This document shows, piece by piece, positions 23,537 to 31,712 of a DNA stretch of 53,027 nt. The notes under the pieces were generated by a model that was given only the letters and a program-made list of their open reading frames with translations, had not been told where the DNA came from and did no database searches. The stretch is from contig JAADEY010000002.1 in the NCBI GenBank assembly GCA_013153145.1, positions 1 through 53,027 of the forward strand, in the 5' to 3' direction. Numbering within the stretch: position 1 is the first letter of the stretch; every line of letters begins with the position of its first letter. The position numbers were made by a program, and so were the translations under genes. Source of the stretch: Thermoproteota archaeon (GTDB lineage Archaea > Thermoproteota > Thermoprotei_A > Sulfolobales > Pyrodictiaceae).

Positions 23537-25092
23537 GGCTCTTCGGCATCCTCTCGAGGGCCGCCAGGGTTAGGGGTGATGGCTGCTTCACCCGTGTAAA
23601 GGGCCTATGCTACGCCCTACTGGAGGTCGAGAACCCTGAGTGTATAGCGCGGCTGCTCTATGGAGAGATGAATATCCTCGAGTTCCTCATAGGGAGCTGC
23701 AATATGCGTGGACTGCTCCTATACATGGAGCCCCTTGATAGAAGCAAGGCTATGAGGAGCCTTGAGGCAAAGATGATGACATACCGTGTCATACTTGAGC
23801 GCAACCCGGACGACAAGACTGCCGAGGCTAGGCTCGAGATACTATCAAGGATGTATAAGAGGGTGGCGGAGGGCTACACGCCTCTAAAGGCTAGGTATGT
23901 CATAGTCATAGCAGACCCCGAGCCCTGCAGCGAGATAGAGAGGAGACTTGAGACGGCGAAACGCACCCTCGAGATCCATGGCTGCAGGTGCAGGGTTGTG
24001 TGCAGCGACCTCAACTCAGTACTGTCGAGGAGGGCTGAGGGCCCCCTCGACTCAATGACAGCCATAGATCCCCTAGTGACTATGTCGAGGAGGATTAGGA
24101 GCTACAGGGAGGGCGTATTCATAGGGAGAGATATGGATACTGGGCTGCCGATCTACCTCAACCTATGGGATGAGAGGAGGGGGGCTAACCACGTGTTAAT
24201 CGTCGGGCCGACGGGTAAGGGTAAGACAACACTGCTGGCCACCCTACTCGTGAGGCTCTATGCCCTGGACTCAACCCCGCTCACCGCTATAGACCCGAAG
24301 GGCGACCTCATAGACTCGTTGAAGAGCATCGGTGTAGCAGAGACCGTGGTCGACACCGGCATGGTTGCATCGATCCTTGGCCAGCTCTACAGAGAGGGTA
24401 CACCCATAAGCATGATCCTCGAGGCCGGGGTCGAGCTGACGGGGGCTGAGCGTAGGGCAATCGACGCCCTCCTCTTCTGCAAGGATACGACAGACCCCTA
24501 CGCCTCCTCGGCCGCCGTAAAGCTCCGCGTCATGGGGCTACCCGTGGAGAAGCTCTGCAGGGAACCAGGAGAACCCATCCCCCTGGGCGGGGGTAGGCTG
24601 GAAGCGTTCGACCTCAGCAGCCTAAGCAACCCCGTTAAGAACATCGCCGCCTCCGGCCTGCTAGCACTCATACATGCCATGTACTCGTCTGGATCCAGGA
24701 GGCCTAGGGGGCTTAGAAGGGTCATAGTTGTTGACGAGGCGTGGAGGGCCATGAAGATGCCGAAGGAGCTCCTCGAGAGACTAGTGAAGGAGTTTAGGAG
24801 CTACGGTGTCTCACTGGTCCTTGCCTCGCAGGATCCGGGCGACATACCCGACACCGCCTGGAACAACGCATCCCTCGTAGTAGTCTTCGGCTCGCACGAT
24901 AAGTCGTTCATAGAGCAGGTCGGCAGGGTGCTGAGGCTCACGGAGAGGGATCTTGAGAGGCTAAGATGGCTCCACATAGGCGAGGCCGCGTTAAAGCTTG
25001 CAGACGACCCCCGGCCGGTCTTCGTGAGGGTGGAGCCCGAGCCAGAAATAATTAAAGCAGGCACAGCTTCGCAGCATGTCCACGGGGTCTAG
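23533..25092 (+). CDS. cedB: CedB-like VirB4/HerA-type ATPase
   Basis: 519 aa. I prefer GTG 23533, overlapping the previous stop and preceded by GGAGGG; GTG 23518 is the longer option. The N-terminal ~190 residues, with several cysteines (for example HGCRCRVVC), resemble the VirB4/TraC adapter region. The motor shows Walker A GPTGKGKTT near 225-233, AIDPKGDL near 253-260, Walker B VIVVDEAWRAM near 400 and LASQDPGDI near 430. VirB4/HerA ATPases energise pilus assembly and DNA passage. The gene sits third behind the pilin in a tight operon. Its stop abuts the uL2 start codon with no spacing. Confidence 0.78.
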   Translation: MRLFGILSRAARVRGDGCFTRVKGLCYALLEVENPECIARLLYGEMNILEFLIGSCNMRGLLLYMEPLDRSKAMRSLEAKMMTYRVILERNPDDKTAEARLEILSRMYKRVAEGYTPLKARYVIVIADPEPCSEIERRLETAKRTLEIHGCRCRVVCSDLNSVLSRRAEGPLDSMTAIDPLVTMSRRIRSYREGVFIGRDMDTGLPIYLNLWDERRGANHVLIVGPTGKGKTTLLATLLVRLYALDSTPLTAIDPKGDLIDSLKSIGVAETVVDTGMVASILGQLYREGTPISMILEAGVELTGAERRAIDALLFCKDTTDPYASSAAVKLRVMGLPVEKLCREPGEPIPLGGGRLEAFDLSSLSNPVKNIAASGLLALIHAMYSSGSRRPRGLRRVIVVDEAWRAMKMPKELLERLVKEFRSYGVSLVLASQDPGDIPDTAWNNASLVVVFGSHDKSFIEQVGRVLRLTERDLERLRWLHIGEAALKLADDPRPVFVRVEPEPEIIKAGTASQHVHGV

Positions 25093-25809
25093 ATGGGTAA
25101 GAGGATACTGGCTCAGCGAATGGGTAGGGGTACATCGACGTTCCGCAGCAAGCCATGGCTACACCCGGCGCCGGCAAGATACCCGCCGCTAAGCAACGAG
25201 ACCCTACGCGGCAGGGTGGTCGAGCTCGTACACGACCCCGGACGCTGGACCCCACTGGCACACATAGTCCTCGAGAACGGCACAGAGTTCTGGATACCGG
25301 CCGTCGAGGGCATGTACAGGGGGCAGGTGATACAGGTAGGGCCCGAGGCCAGGCCCGGCAACGGCTGCATACTACCACTCGGCAAGATACCCGAGGGAAC
25401 ACAGGTCTGCAACCTGGAGGTTAGGCCGGGCGACGGAGGCAAGCTCGCGAGGGCGCCCGGCACATACGCGCTCGTACTAGGGAGGAGCGGAAACCGCACC
25501 CTAGTACAGCTGCCAAGCGGCAAGATAAGGGAGCTGCCGAACACGTGCAGGGCAACCATAGGAGTTGTTGCGGGAGGCGGCAGGCTCGAGAAGCCCCTAC
25601 TGAAGGCCGGCGCCGCATACTACAAGTGGAGCGCCAAGGCGAAGAAGTGGCCGCGCGTGAGGGGAGTAGCGATGAACGCCGTCGACCACCCACACGGCGG
25701 AGGAAGGCACCAGAGCCCAGGATTCCCGACAACTGTGTCGAGGAACGCACCACCAGGCCAGAAGGTTGGACATATAGCCGCCCGTACAACCGGCCGCAGG
25801 AAGAGGTGA
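25093..25809 (+). CDS. rpl2: 50S ribosomal protein uL2
   Basis: 238 aa, ATG directly after the cedB stop. uL2 helps form the peptidyl transferase centre and intersubunit bridge. The family core is present: NGCILPLGKIPEGTQVCNLE, ARAPGTYALV, PSGKIRELPNTCRATIG and the invariant C-terminal NAVDHPHGGGRH. It normally lies between uL23 and uL22; here it is about 8 kb upstream, behind the ced genes. A 6-base gap separates it from uS19. Confidence 0.98.
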   Translation: MGKRILAQRMGRGTSTFRSKPWLHPAPARYPPLSNETLRGRVVELVHDPGRWTPLAHIVLENGTEFWIPAVEGMYRGQVIQVGPEARPGNGCILPLGKIPEGTQVCNLEVRPGDGGKLARAPGTYALVLGRSGNRTLVQLPSGKIRELPNTCRATIGVVAGGGRLEKPLLKAGAAYYKWSAKAKKWPRVRGVAMNAVDHPHGGGRHQSPGFPTTVSRNAPPGQKVGHIAARTTGRRKR

Positions 25810-25815
25810 GGGGGC

Positions 25816-26286
25816 GTGAGCGCCAGGCAGTCGTACACGGCGGAGGACGAGATAAAGAAGTGGCTGGAGAGCCTGCCATCGGAGTGGAAGAAGTTCAGGT
25901 ATCGTGGCTACACCCTAGAGGAGCTCATAAGGATGCCTATGGACAAGTTCGTGGAGCTCCTACCGGCGAGGCAGAGGAGGAGCCTCCTACGCGGCCTAAC
26001 AGACCCGCAGCGCAAACTCCTACGCAGGATAAGGAAGGCGAGGCAGAAGATACTCAAAGGCGGGAGGGCCGTCGTCAAGACCCATGTAAGGGACATGATA
26101 ATACTGCCGGAGATGATAGGGCTCACGATAGCAGTCTACAACGGCAAGGAGTTCGTCCCGGTGAGGATAACGCCGGAGATGATAGGCCACTACCTGGGAG
26201 AGTTCAGCCCGACATGCAGGCAGGTAAGGCACAGCGAGCCGGGACTGAAGGCGACGCGCAGCAGCCTACACATAGCATTGAAGTAA
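25816..26286 (+). CDS. rps19: 30S ribosomal protein uS19
   Basis: 156 aa, GTG start with GAGGGGG upstream. The archaeal-type N-terminal extension ([30 protein letters not shown]) precedes the S19 core [26 protein letters not shown] and [10 protein letters not shown]. It binds the head of the small subunit. Follows uL2 in the usual L2-S19 order but away from uL22. Convergent with the VWA gene, with 2 bases between stops. Confidence 0.97.
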   Translation: MSARQSYTAEDEIKKWLESLPSEWKKFRYRGYTLEELIRMPMDKFVELLPARQRRSLLRGLTDPQRKLLRRIRKARQKILKGGRAVVKTHVRDMIILPEMIGLTIAVYNGKEFVPVRITPEMIGHYLGEFSPTCRQVRHSEPGLKATRSSLHIALK

Positions 26287-26288
26287 GG

Positions 26289-28172
26289 CTATGCAAGGAG
26301 CCTCTTCAACCCCTTTGCAAGCTCCTCAACACTACCCGCCACAAGCACCCTGGCAAACCCCCTCACAGCCCTCAAGACGTTTTCATCAACGCTTGGTGGA
26401 GCTACTATAAACAGCCTCCACCCCCTCCCATGAAGCTTTCTCAACGCCTCAGCAACCCCCTCCTCCGACACGACAGTCTGCCGGAGATCAGATCCCAGCA
26501 CAAGCCTTGAAGCCGGGAGCCCACGGGAAGCCTCAGCAAGCGCCGAGACGACGTCGGTATACCCCTCAAACCTCACACCTAGGCTGAAGAGCTCAGCGAA
26601 AACCCTGCCAGCCACCGCCTCGCCGTCAAACACCCTCACATCCTGGTCGAAGACGACGAGCCTCCTCAGCGAGCCCGAGAAGGCGTAGGCGGCCAGGAGG
26701 GCCACGAGAGAATACTCCCTCATACTACCACTCTTATCGAGAAGCAGGACCACGCTCCTCCGCCTACGCGGCACACGATAAACCGGGCACCCCCTCATAG
26801 ACACAAGGCTCCTAACACTACGCCTCACATCAAGCCTCGCGCCAGGAGCCCTCGACGCGGAATAGTAGTAGCCCTGCACACCCCTACAGCCATAATACCT
26901 GTACAACAGCCTATGCAGCACCATCCTCATCAACCGCCTGGCAACACCCCTCAGCCTAGGATCCCTCGAAACACCCCCAACGGCCGAGACAAGCCCCTCA
27001 AGGCTAAGCATCCCCCTAACATGCATCCTAGTCAACACGTCAACCAGCTCCTCCACACAAGAACCCTTGGAGAGGAAGCAGTCAACAGCACCAACCAGCA
27101 AGCCGACTAGACCACCGCCCCCAGCCTTCTCGAGCTCCGAATACGCCATGTCAACATAGCCCCTATTACCCGTCTCAAGCCCCCTCAACGCATACACCAG
27201 TGCCCTCGCAAGCCTACCAGTACCAGCAACATCCAGCGGCACACCACCAACACTAACACCACGCCTCTCCAGCTCAGAGACAATCCTACCAATGGCACGC
27301 GGGTTCCTAGCACGGGAGAGGAGGGATTCAAGCCCCTCAACACTCAACCCCATACGCTCAACAAGCCTCGGCTCCTCATCAACAAGGCGCGCAGCAACAA
27401 CGCCATCAACAAGGCCCATGCGCCTAAGAACACGGTAAACCCTATCAGCATCAAACCCCCTCTCACCACGTGCAACCCTCTCACGAAGCCTCGCAGCGGC
27501 ACGCCTAGCCAGGCCATACTCGCCGACCTTGAGCGCAGACTCGACAAGGCCGGCAAGACCATCAATACTAACCCTATCGAAGACTGCCTCCGGAAACTCC
27601 CTGCCCAGCAGGGCAGAGACCCCACCACCACGCTCGACATCCCTAACAACAGCCTCCTCAAGAGCAGACTCAAGGCTACCATAACGCCTCACAAGCCTCT
27701 CAACCCTCCCACGCGCGGCACGCCTACCAAGAATCCTCCAGCCACGCTTCCCCCTAACCATCAGCCCAAGCAGCCTCAGCCTGGCATACGCAGCCCTACC
27801 ACCCTCCCCGAGCCTCCAGGGAGGAGCCACCCCGCCGCCAAACCTAGAGCCGACGGCAGCCATATCATGCCTAACAGCCTCAAAAGCATCCCTCCCATGC
27901 CCCGTCAATCCCTCGACAACCCTACGGAGAGCCTCGACACCCTCATCATCCTTCACGAGCGTCGAAGAGAGAACATAGAACAACTCCCTGGGATCGGGCG
28001 AGCAGGGGTCGAGGCCGCGCACCGCGACATACGACTCCAAGACCTCCACCGACTCGATCACAGCCGACGTCGGAACCCTGACACCACGCGCCCTAAGCGC
28101 CTCAGCAACAGCAACCACGAGGTCAGCGATACACGAGTCAGAGCTGCTCCTCGAGAACCGCGTCGACGACAT
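26289..28172 (-). CDS. CoxE-like VWA-domain protein
   Basis: About 627 aa from ATG 28172; GTG 28118 is a shorter option. The N-terminal ~400 residues are helical and Arg/Leu-rich. The C-terminal ~190 form a von Willebrand A domain whose metal site begins LLLDKSGSMRE (DxSxS), with a later GYTDVVSAL threonine region and VLGSDLRQ. The preceding gene encodes a MoxR-type AAA+ ATPase; MoxR-VWA pairs act as chaperones that insert metals or remodel partner proteins. Partner unknown here. The coding strand is strongly G/T rich. It overlaps moxR by 35 bases from ATG 28172; GTG 28118 would remove the overlap. Confidence 0.88.
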   Translation of the reverse strand: MSSTRFSRSSSDSCIADLVVAVAEALRARGVRVPTSAVIESVEVLESYVAVRGLDPCSPDPRELFYVLSSTLVKDDEGVEALRRVVEGLTGHGRDAFEAVRHDMAAVGSRFGGGVAPPWRLGEGGRAAYARLRLLGLMVRGKRGWRILGRRAARGRVERLVRRYGSLESALEEAVVRDVERGGGVSALLGREFPEAVFDRVSIDGLAGLVESALKVGEYGLARRAAARLRERVARGERGFDADRVYRVLRRMGLVDGVVAARLVDEEPRLVERMGLSVEGLESLLSRARNPRAIGRIVSELERRGVSVGGVPLDVAGTGRLARALVYALRGLETGNRGYVDMAYSELEKAGGGGLVGLLVGAVDCFLSKGSCVEELVDVLTRMHVRGMLSLEGLVSAVGGVSRDPRLRGVARRLMRMVLHRLLYRYYGCRGVQGYYYSASRAPGARLDVRRSVRSLVSMRGCPVYRVPRRRRSVVLLLDKSGSMREYSLVALLAAYAFSGSLRRLVVFDQDVRVFDGEAVAGRVFAELFSLGVRFEGYTDVVSALAEASRGLPASRLVLGSDLRQTVVSEEGVAEALRKLHGRGWRLFIVAPPSVDENVLRAVRGFARVLVAGSVEELAKGLKRLLA

Positions 28173-29106
28173 CCTCCTCACCAACCCTCTTATAGAGCAC
28201 AATGCTAGCCGCATCGATCAAGTCACGCCTAGTAACCCTGGAATCACCACGAAGCCTCGCAAGCCTCGCAGCTATACGCGCCCAGAGCACAGTGTCAGCC
28301 GGCCCAGGCTTATAGACAGCCCTCCTCCTAAGCTCGCCCACAACCCTCAACATCGCCGAGAGAAGCTCGTCGGGGAGCTCAACGTCAACATCAAGCCTAA
28401 GCCTGACTATCTCCCTCTCAACACTGGGCGGGGGATAGTCAAACCTAACCCTCACAACCCTCCTGAGAAAAGCATCGCTCAGCTCGCCCTGCGCTATATC
28501 CTCCGGGTTGCTCGTGAATATGAACTGGAAGCCTATCCCCCGGGCCCGGAACACCCTCTTAATCTCCGGGACGATTATCCTCCGCTTATCAATGACGTCA
28601 AGGAGGAGGTTCTGGAACTCCTCACTACTCCTCCTAATCTCATCAACCAACACACCAGCATCAAGTATCAACGCCGCAAGGAGGGGGCGTGGTATGAAGC
28701 TCTTCTCGTTGAAGCCGAGCCTCATAGCCATCAAGGGGTGGAAGTCCCCAATAACCCTATACTCGTCGTATCCACTACTACACGGTATAACGAAGGCAGT
28801 CTTCCCAGCCCAGAGGCTGAGAATAGCCTCCCCGATCTCAGTCTTACCAGTACCAGGGGGGCCCTCAAACAACACCGGCCTACCCGCCAGGAACGCTGCA
28901 ACAACAAGCGACACAAGCCTCTCATCAACCACAAGCCTATACTCGCTACGGAGCAGCCTAACCATCTCCCTCGGATTCCTAACCGGCTCCCTAACCTCCA
29001 CAACCCCTCCATAGATCCTCTTAACCTTCTCCTCAACGGTCTCCCCGACCTCCTCCCCAGCACCCAAACCCTCACCAGTAAGCCCCACCGGCTCGACCAT
29101 CACCAT
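28138..29106 (-). CDS. MoxR-family AAA+ ATPase
   Basis: 322 aa from ATG 29106, which is preceded by AGGGTGG and lies just inside a TATA-predicted transcription start; an open frame extends to 29163. Motifs: Walker A EGPPGTGKTE, Walker B LVDEIRRSSEEF, sensor 1 FIFTSNPED and sensor 2-like FLRRVVRVRFDYP. MoxR ATPases work with VWA partners, and the VWA gene overlaps the 3' end here. The order MoxR then VWA is the standard one. Confidence 0.92.
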   Translation of the reverse strand: MVMVEPVGLTGEGLGAGEEVGETVEEKVKRIYGGVVEVREPVRNPREMVRLLRSEYRLVVDERLVSLVVAAFLAGRPVLFEGPPGTGKTEIGEAILSLWAGKTAFVIPCSSGYDEYRVIGDFHPLMAMRLGFNEKSFIPRPLLAALILDAGVLVDEIRRSSEEFQNLLLDVIDKRRIIVPEIKRVFRARGIGFQFIFTSNPEDIAQGELSDAFLRRVVRVRFDYPPPSVEREIVRLRLDVDVELPDELLSAMLRVVGELRRRAVYKPGPADTVLWARIAARLARLRGDSRVTRRDLIDAASIVLYKRVGEEDVVDAVLEEQL

Positions 29107-29135
29107 GCTCCACCCTAACACTATAACCCGCACAC

Positions 29136-29145
29136 CCTTATAGAG
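29136..29145 (-). promoter_or_regulatory. TATA box for the moxR-VWA operon
   Basis: Minus-strand TCTATAAGGG about 30 bases before ATG 29106 predicts a near-leaderless transcript and supports that start over the longer frame. The same AT box could also act in the plus direction for the gene at 29163. Confidence 0.5.
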
Positions 29146-29162
29146 ACCCTGGGCATGGGGCA

Positions 29163-29567
29163 ATGGACGTCATATACAGCGTTAAGCTGAGGAGGGGGCC
29201 CGACACACTACACTACGACCTATACTTCACTGATGAAGCACTGGAGCTACGCTACCTAGGCGAGTACTGGGACGCTACAAGACCGGTAACCGGTATACAG
29301 CGGAGGGCAGACCTCCTCATCTACTCAATACACAAGAAGCGCAGGAGGAGCACGGGCACCGGCTCGAGAGAGGACATAACCATACCATACAGCGATATCA
29401 AGACGATACGGCTCACAAGGGACAGGGAGGATCCAAGGATAGCACGGATAATACTCGAGACGAAGAGGGGGGAGAGACTGGAGCTCGAATTCGCCTCAAA
29501 ACTCTATAGGCTCGCACAGAGACTCATAAACCGCCACGTCAAGCCAAGGATGGGGGCTAGGCGGTGA
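29163..29567 (+). CDS. unknown 134-aa beta-rich protein
   Basis: ATG start. The strand-rich N-terminus (VIYSVKLRRGPDTLHYDLYFTDEALELRYLG) and a later section (ITIPYSDIKTIRLTRD...IARIILETKRGERLELEF), ending in a helix (YRLAQRLINRH), are reminiscent of small PH-like or bPH domains. Basic overall, no cysteines, no membrane helix. Divergent from moxR with 56 bases between. No confident family. Confidence 0.75.
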   Translation: MDVIYSVKLRRGPDTLHYDLYFTDEALELRYLGEYWDATRPVTGIQRRADLLIYSIHKKRRRSTGTGSREDITIPYSDIKTIRLTRDREDPRIARIILETKRGERLELEFASKLYRLAQRLINRHVKPRMGARR

Positions 29568-29613
29568 CGAGAGCCCGATAAGCTCACCCGCAGCCCCGGG
29601 GGATGGTGAGGGA

Positions 29614-29862
29614 TCAACCGGCTGAGCCACCAACCTCGACGACGTAGGCCTTAACACCAAACACCTTGTCCCCGCCAACCCTCCGAACAACCTCCACGAC
29701 CCTCGAGGGGTCATCAAACCCCTTCAACTCGACGTAGTAGAGTGTGTCGACGACACGCGACCTGGAGACCACCACCTCGCTGCAGAGCCTCCGAAGCTCG
29801 GCCAGCACGGCCTCAGCCGCATCCGGGTAGAATGTGTTGAAGAAGAGCCTAGTCACCTTCAA
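29614..29862 (-). CDS. small alpha/beta protein following the YkgJ-type gene
   Basis: 82 aa from TTG 29862, overlapping the preceding gene's stop by 14 bases. A ferredoxin-like beta-alpha-beta pattern is visible: KVTRLFFNTFYPDAAEAVLAELRRL, EVVVSRSRVVDTLYYVEL, SRVVEVVRRV, VFGVKAYVVEV. No catalytic motif. The open frame runs further upstream, but those residues are out-of-frame shadow of the YkgJ gene. Function not recognised; likely co-translated with its neighbour. Confidence 0.65.
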   Translation of the reverse strand: MKVTRLFFNTFYPDAAEAVLAELRRLCSEVVVSRSRVVDTLYYVELKGFDDPSRVVEVVRRVGGDKVFGVKAYVVEVGGSAG

Positions 29863-30409
29863 CGCCCCACCCCTCGCCACCTGCAAGCATCTCCAGGTAA
29901 ATGTCTGCATCGACCAGCCCCCCACACTTCGAGGCATCAACCCTCTCAAGGCCAAGGCTCCTAAGCCTCTCAACAACACCCGTGTAGAGGAGGAGCACGG
30001 TCTCAGCAGCCCTAAGCTCCACGGGGAAAACCCTCTCAACCCCACCCCTTATCGGGGGCCTAACAGCATCGCACGCCGCGGAGAGCATTAGCCTGCCAGA
30101 GGGGAGCTCGAGGAGCAAGGGGAACATCCTGCATGCAAGGGGCTTCAACTCGTGGATCATACACCTCCTCGAAACCGAGTCATAGAAGGGGCAGAAACCC
30201 CTCACCACCCACCGGTAGAGGACAACAACACAGCCACCGCCGGGCAGCGGGCCATACGCCTCAACCGGCGCGAAGACCCCACGCAGCCCGGCATCATTCA
30301 GCATCCTCTCCAGCAGCCTCTTCTCCCACGGAAACACTATGGGAGACTCCCACTCCTGCGCGAAGAAGCAGCAGTGTATACAGTGGAGGCACTTAAACCC
30401 CCCAGTCAT
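29849..30409 (-). CDS. YkgJ-family zinc/iron-chelating cysteine-cluster protein
   Basis: 186 aa from ATG 30409; GTG 30433 is possible. The opening CLHCIHCCF cluster, the central GFCPFYDSVSRRCMIHELKPLACRMFPL and a late Cys (DASKCGG) match the YkgJ/UPF0153 pattern thought to bind zinc or an Fe-S cluster. Function in cells is unknown. It heads a two-gene minus-strand group. Confidence 0.85.
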   Translation of the reverse strand: MTGGFKCLHCIHCCFFAQEWESPIVFPWEKRLLERMLNDAGLRGVFAPVEAYGPLPGGGCVVVLYRWVVRGFCPFYDSVSRRCMIHELKPLACRMFPLLLELPSGRLMLSAACDAVRPPIRGGVERVFPVELRAAETVLLLYTGVVERLRSLGLERVDASKCGGLVDADIYLEMLAGGEGWGVEGD

Positions 30410-30652
30410 CCCACACCACGCCTGGCTGAGCACACACTCCAGGTGCTGAGGGGTGCAAACGCTGACGCCATGGTTAAAAGGCTAGTGATGAGCCGGCCTC
30501 AGGAGAAGGGGATTGTTCATCAGCCCCTCAGCACTCGGCAAACTCCTCACAGGCCGAAACCAGCCACTACTCCAGGAATGCTAGGGCCGGGAGTCCAGGT
30601 AGATATATGGCTGCCTCACGCCCTAGCCGCCTCCCGGGGGTGTAGACGGGGT
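30410..30652. other. intergenic stretch with a possible promoter
   Basis: No gene is supported between the YkgJ gene and the small basic reading frame at 30653. A weak TATA-like AGATATATGG at about 30601-30610 points toward the small basic reading frame and the SPOUT methyltransferase. Longer open frames here read antisense to the YkgJ gene and look like shadows. Confidence 0.35.
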
Positions 30653-30751
30653 ATGGGTGGCAGGCAGCAGACGAGCCTCTTCATGACGCCTGGATCCAAG
30701 AAGCAGCAGGAGGCCAAGGGGAAGACTAAGGCTAGGAAGAAGAAGAGGTAA
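30653..30751 (+). CDS. possible 32-aa basic peptide
   Basis: ATG 30653 to TAA 30751 encodes MGGRQQTSLFMTPGSKKQQE followed by a Lys/Arg-rich end (KARKKKR). It lies about 45 bases after an AGATATATGG box and just before the SPOUT gene. The extreme charge and ribosomal neighbourhood suggest an RNA-binding peptide, but purine-rich spacer can mimic this. Treat as a candidate. Confidence 0.35.
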   Translation: MGGRQQTSLFMTPGSKKQQEAKGKTKARKKKR

Positions 30752-30786
30752 GGGAGGAAGCAGGAAGAGGAGGGGAATGAAGCCTT

Positions 30787-31653
30787 TTGTTCAAATGGCC
30801 TCCCCCGAGGAGGCGCTACCTCCTAGAGGTGGCTGTGCCCGCCTCCTTCCTCTCAACGGAGCCCACGCTGCAGCTTAAGACGCTGAAGGCAGGCCTCCTG
30901 GCCAGGGCATGCTCCATATACCGCGTCGACGTCATCAAGATATATATTGACAGAGCCGACGCCTGGCTGGACGCCGACCTACTACACAAGCTCCTCGAGT
31001 ACGCCCGCACGCCACCATACCTGCGAAGACACCTCTACCCCCTACGCCACGAATACCAGTACGCTGGCCTCCTACCACCCCTACAGCTCCCAACACATGG
31101 CGCCGGCGGGCCGAGGGAGGGTGAGTACCGGGAGGCGCTGGTCCTCGAGTCTAGGCGGGGCAGGCTTCTACTTGAGGCCGGGCTCGGCAGGCCAGTGCAG
31201 GCCCGTGGGAGGGCGCGGAAGGGGAGCATAGTGCTTGTGCGGATAGAGTCCCTCAACCCTCCCAGGGTATCCATTACCGAGGGGGCCCCGGTGTATAGGG
31301 GCTATAGTGTACGCATCTACTCGTCGCTGAGAACCGTTGTGCGCAGGAGCCCTTCAACACTCATAATAGCTACCGACAAGTACGGCGACCCGATAGACAG
31401 TGTCGAGGACAGAATACTCGAGGACATAAAGAAGTCCATGAGGGTCCTCGTCCTCTTCGGCTCCCCGAAGGAGTCCCTCGAGGAGATAGCCTCGAGGGAG
31501 GGCTTCAACCTGAAAAGCCACGTAGACTACATAGTGAACACAGTGCCCCTGCAGGGAACCCTCACAGTCCGGACGGAGGAGGCAGTCCACGCCACGCTTA
31601 GCGTGTTGAACAGGGCTACTTGGAGGATAGACTTGGAGAGGGGCGGAGCATAG
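30787..31653 (+). CDS. SPOUT-superfamily RNA methyltransferase (COG2106-like)
   Basis: 288 aa, TTG start with GAGGAGGGG about 10 bases upstream. N-terminal part LEVAVPASFLSTEPTLQLKTLKAGLLARACSIYRVDVI and DLLHKLLEYARTPPYLRRHL; an inserted OB-like region (~95-170); and a C-terminal knot-type segment VLVLFGSPKESLEEI...VDYIVNTVPLQGTLTVRTEEAV. This pattern is the archaeal relative of eukaryotic SPOUT1, found just upstream of uL3 in many archaea. Substrate unknown, probably rRNA. Confidence 0.85.
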   Translation: MFKWPPPRRRYLLEVAVPASFLSTEPTLQLKTLKAGLLARACSIYRVDVIKIYIDRADAWLDADLLHKLLEYARTPPYLRRHLYPLRHEYQYAGLLPPLQLPTHGAGGPREGEYREALVLESRRGRLLLEAGLGRPVQARGRARKGSIVLVRIESLNPPRVSITEGAPVYRGYSVRIYSSLRTVVRRSPSTLIIATDKYGDPIDSVEDRILEDIKKSMRVLVLFGSPKESLEEIASREGFNLKSHVDYIVNTVPLQGTLTVRTEEAVHATLSVLNRATWRIDLERGGA

Positions 31654-31654
31654 C

Positions 31655-31664
31655 TATTAAAAAG
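31655..31664 (+). promoter_or_regulatory. TATA-like box for the uL3-uL4-uL23 operon
   Basis: TATTAAAAAG lies immediately after the SPOUT stop and about 50 bases before uL3 ATG 31713, leaving a leader of about 25 bases. Confidence 0.5.
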
Positions 31665-31712
31665 GGTGCGGGGCTGCGGAGACAAGGGAATCATACGAGA
31701 GAGTGGTGACTG

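Noticed and set aside
25545-26510. 321-aa plus-strand frame over uL2 and uS19
   Set aside because: Shadow frame of two certain ribosomal genes; Arg/Glu/Gln low-complexity composition.
30152-30652. Upstream part of a 199-aa plus-strand frame
   Set aside because: Reads antisense to the YkgJ-type gene; only the last 32 codons lie outside it and were kept as a separate low-confidence candidate.
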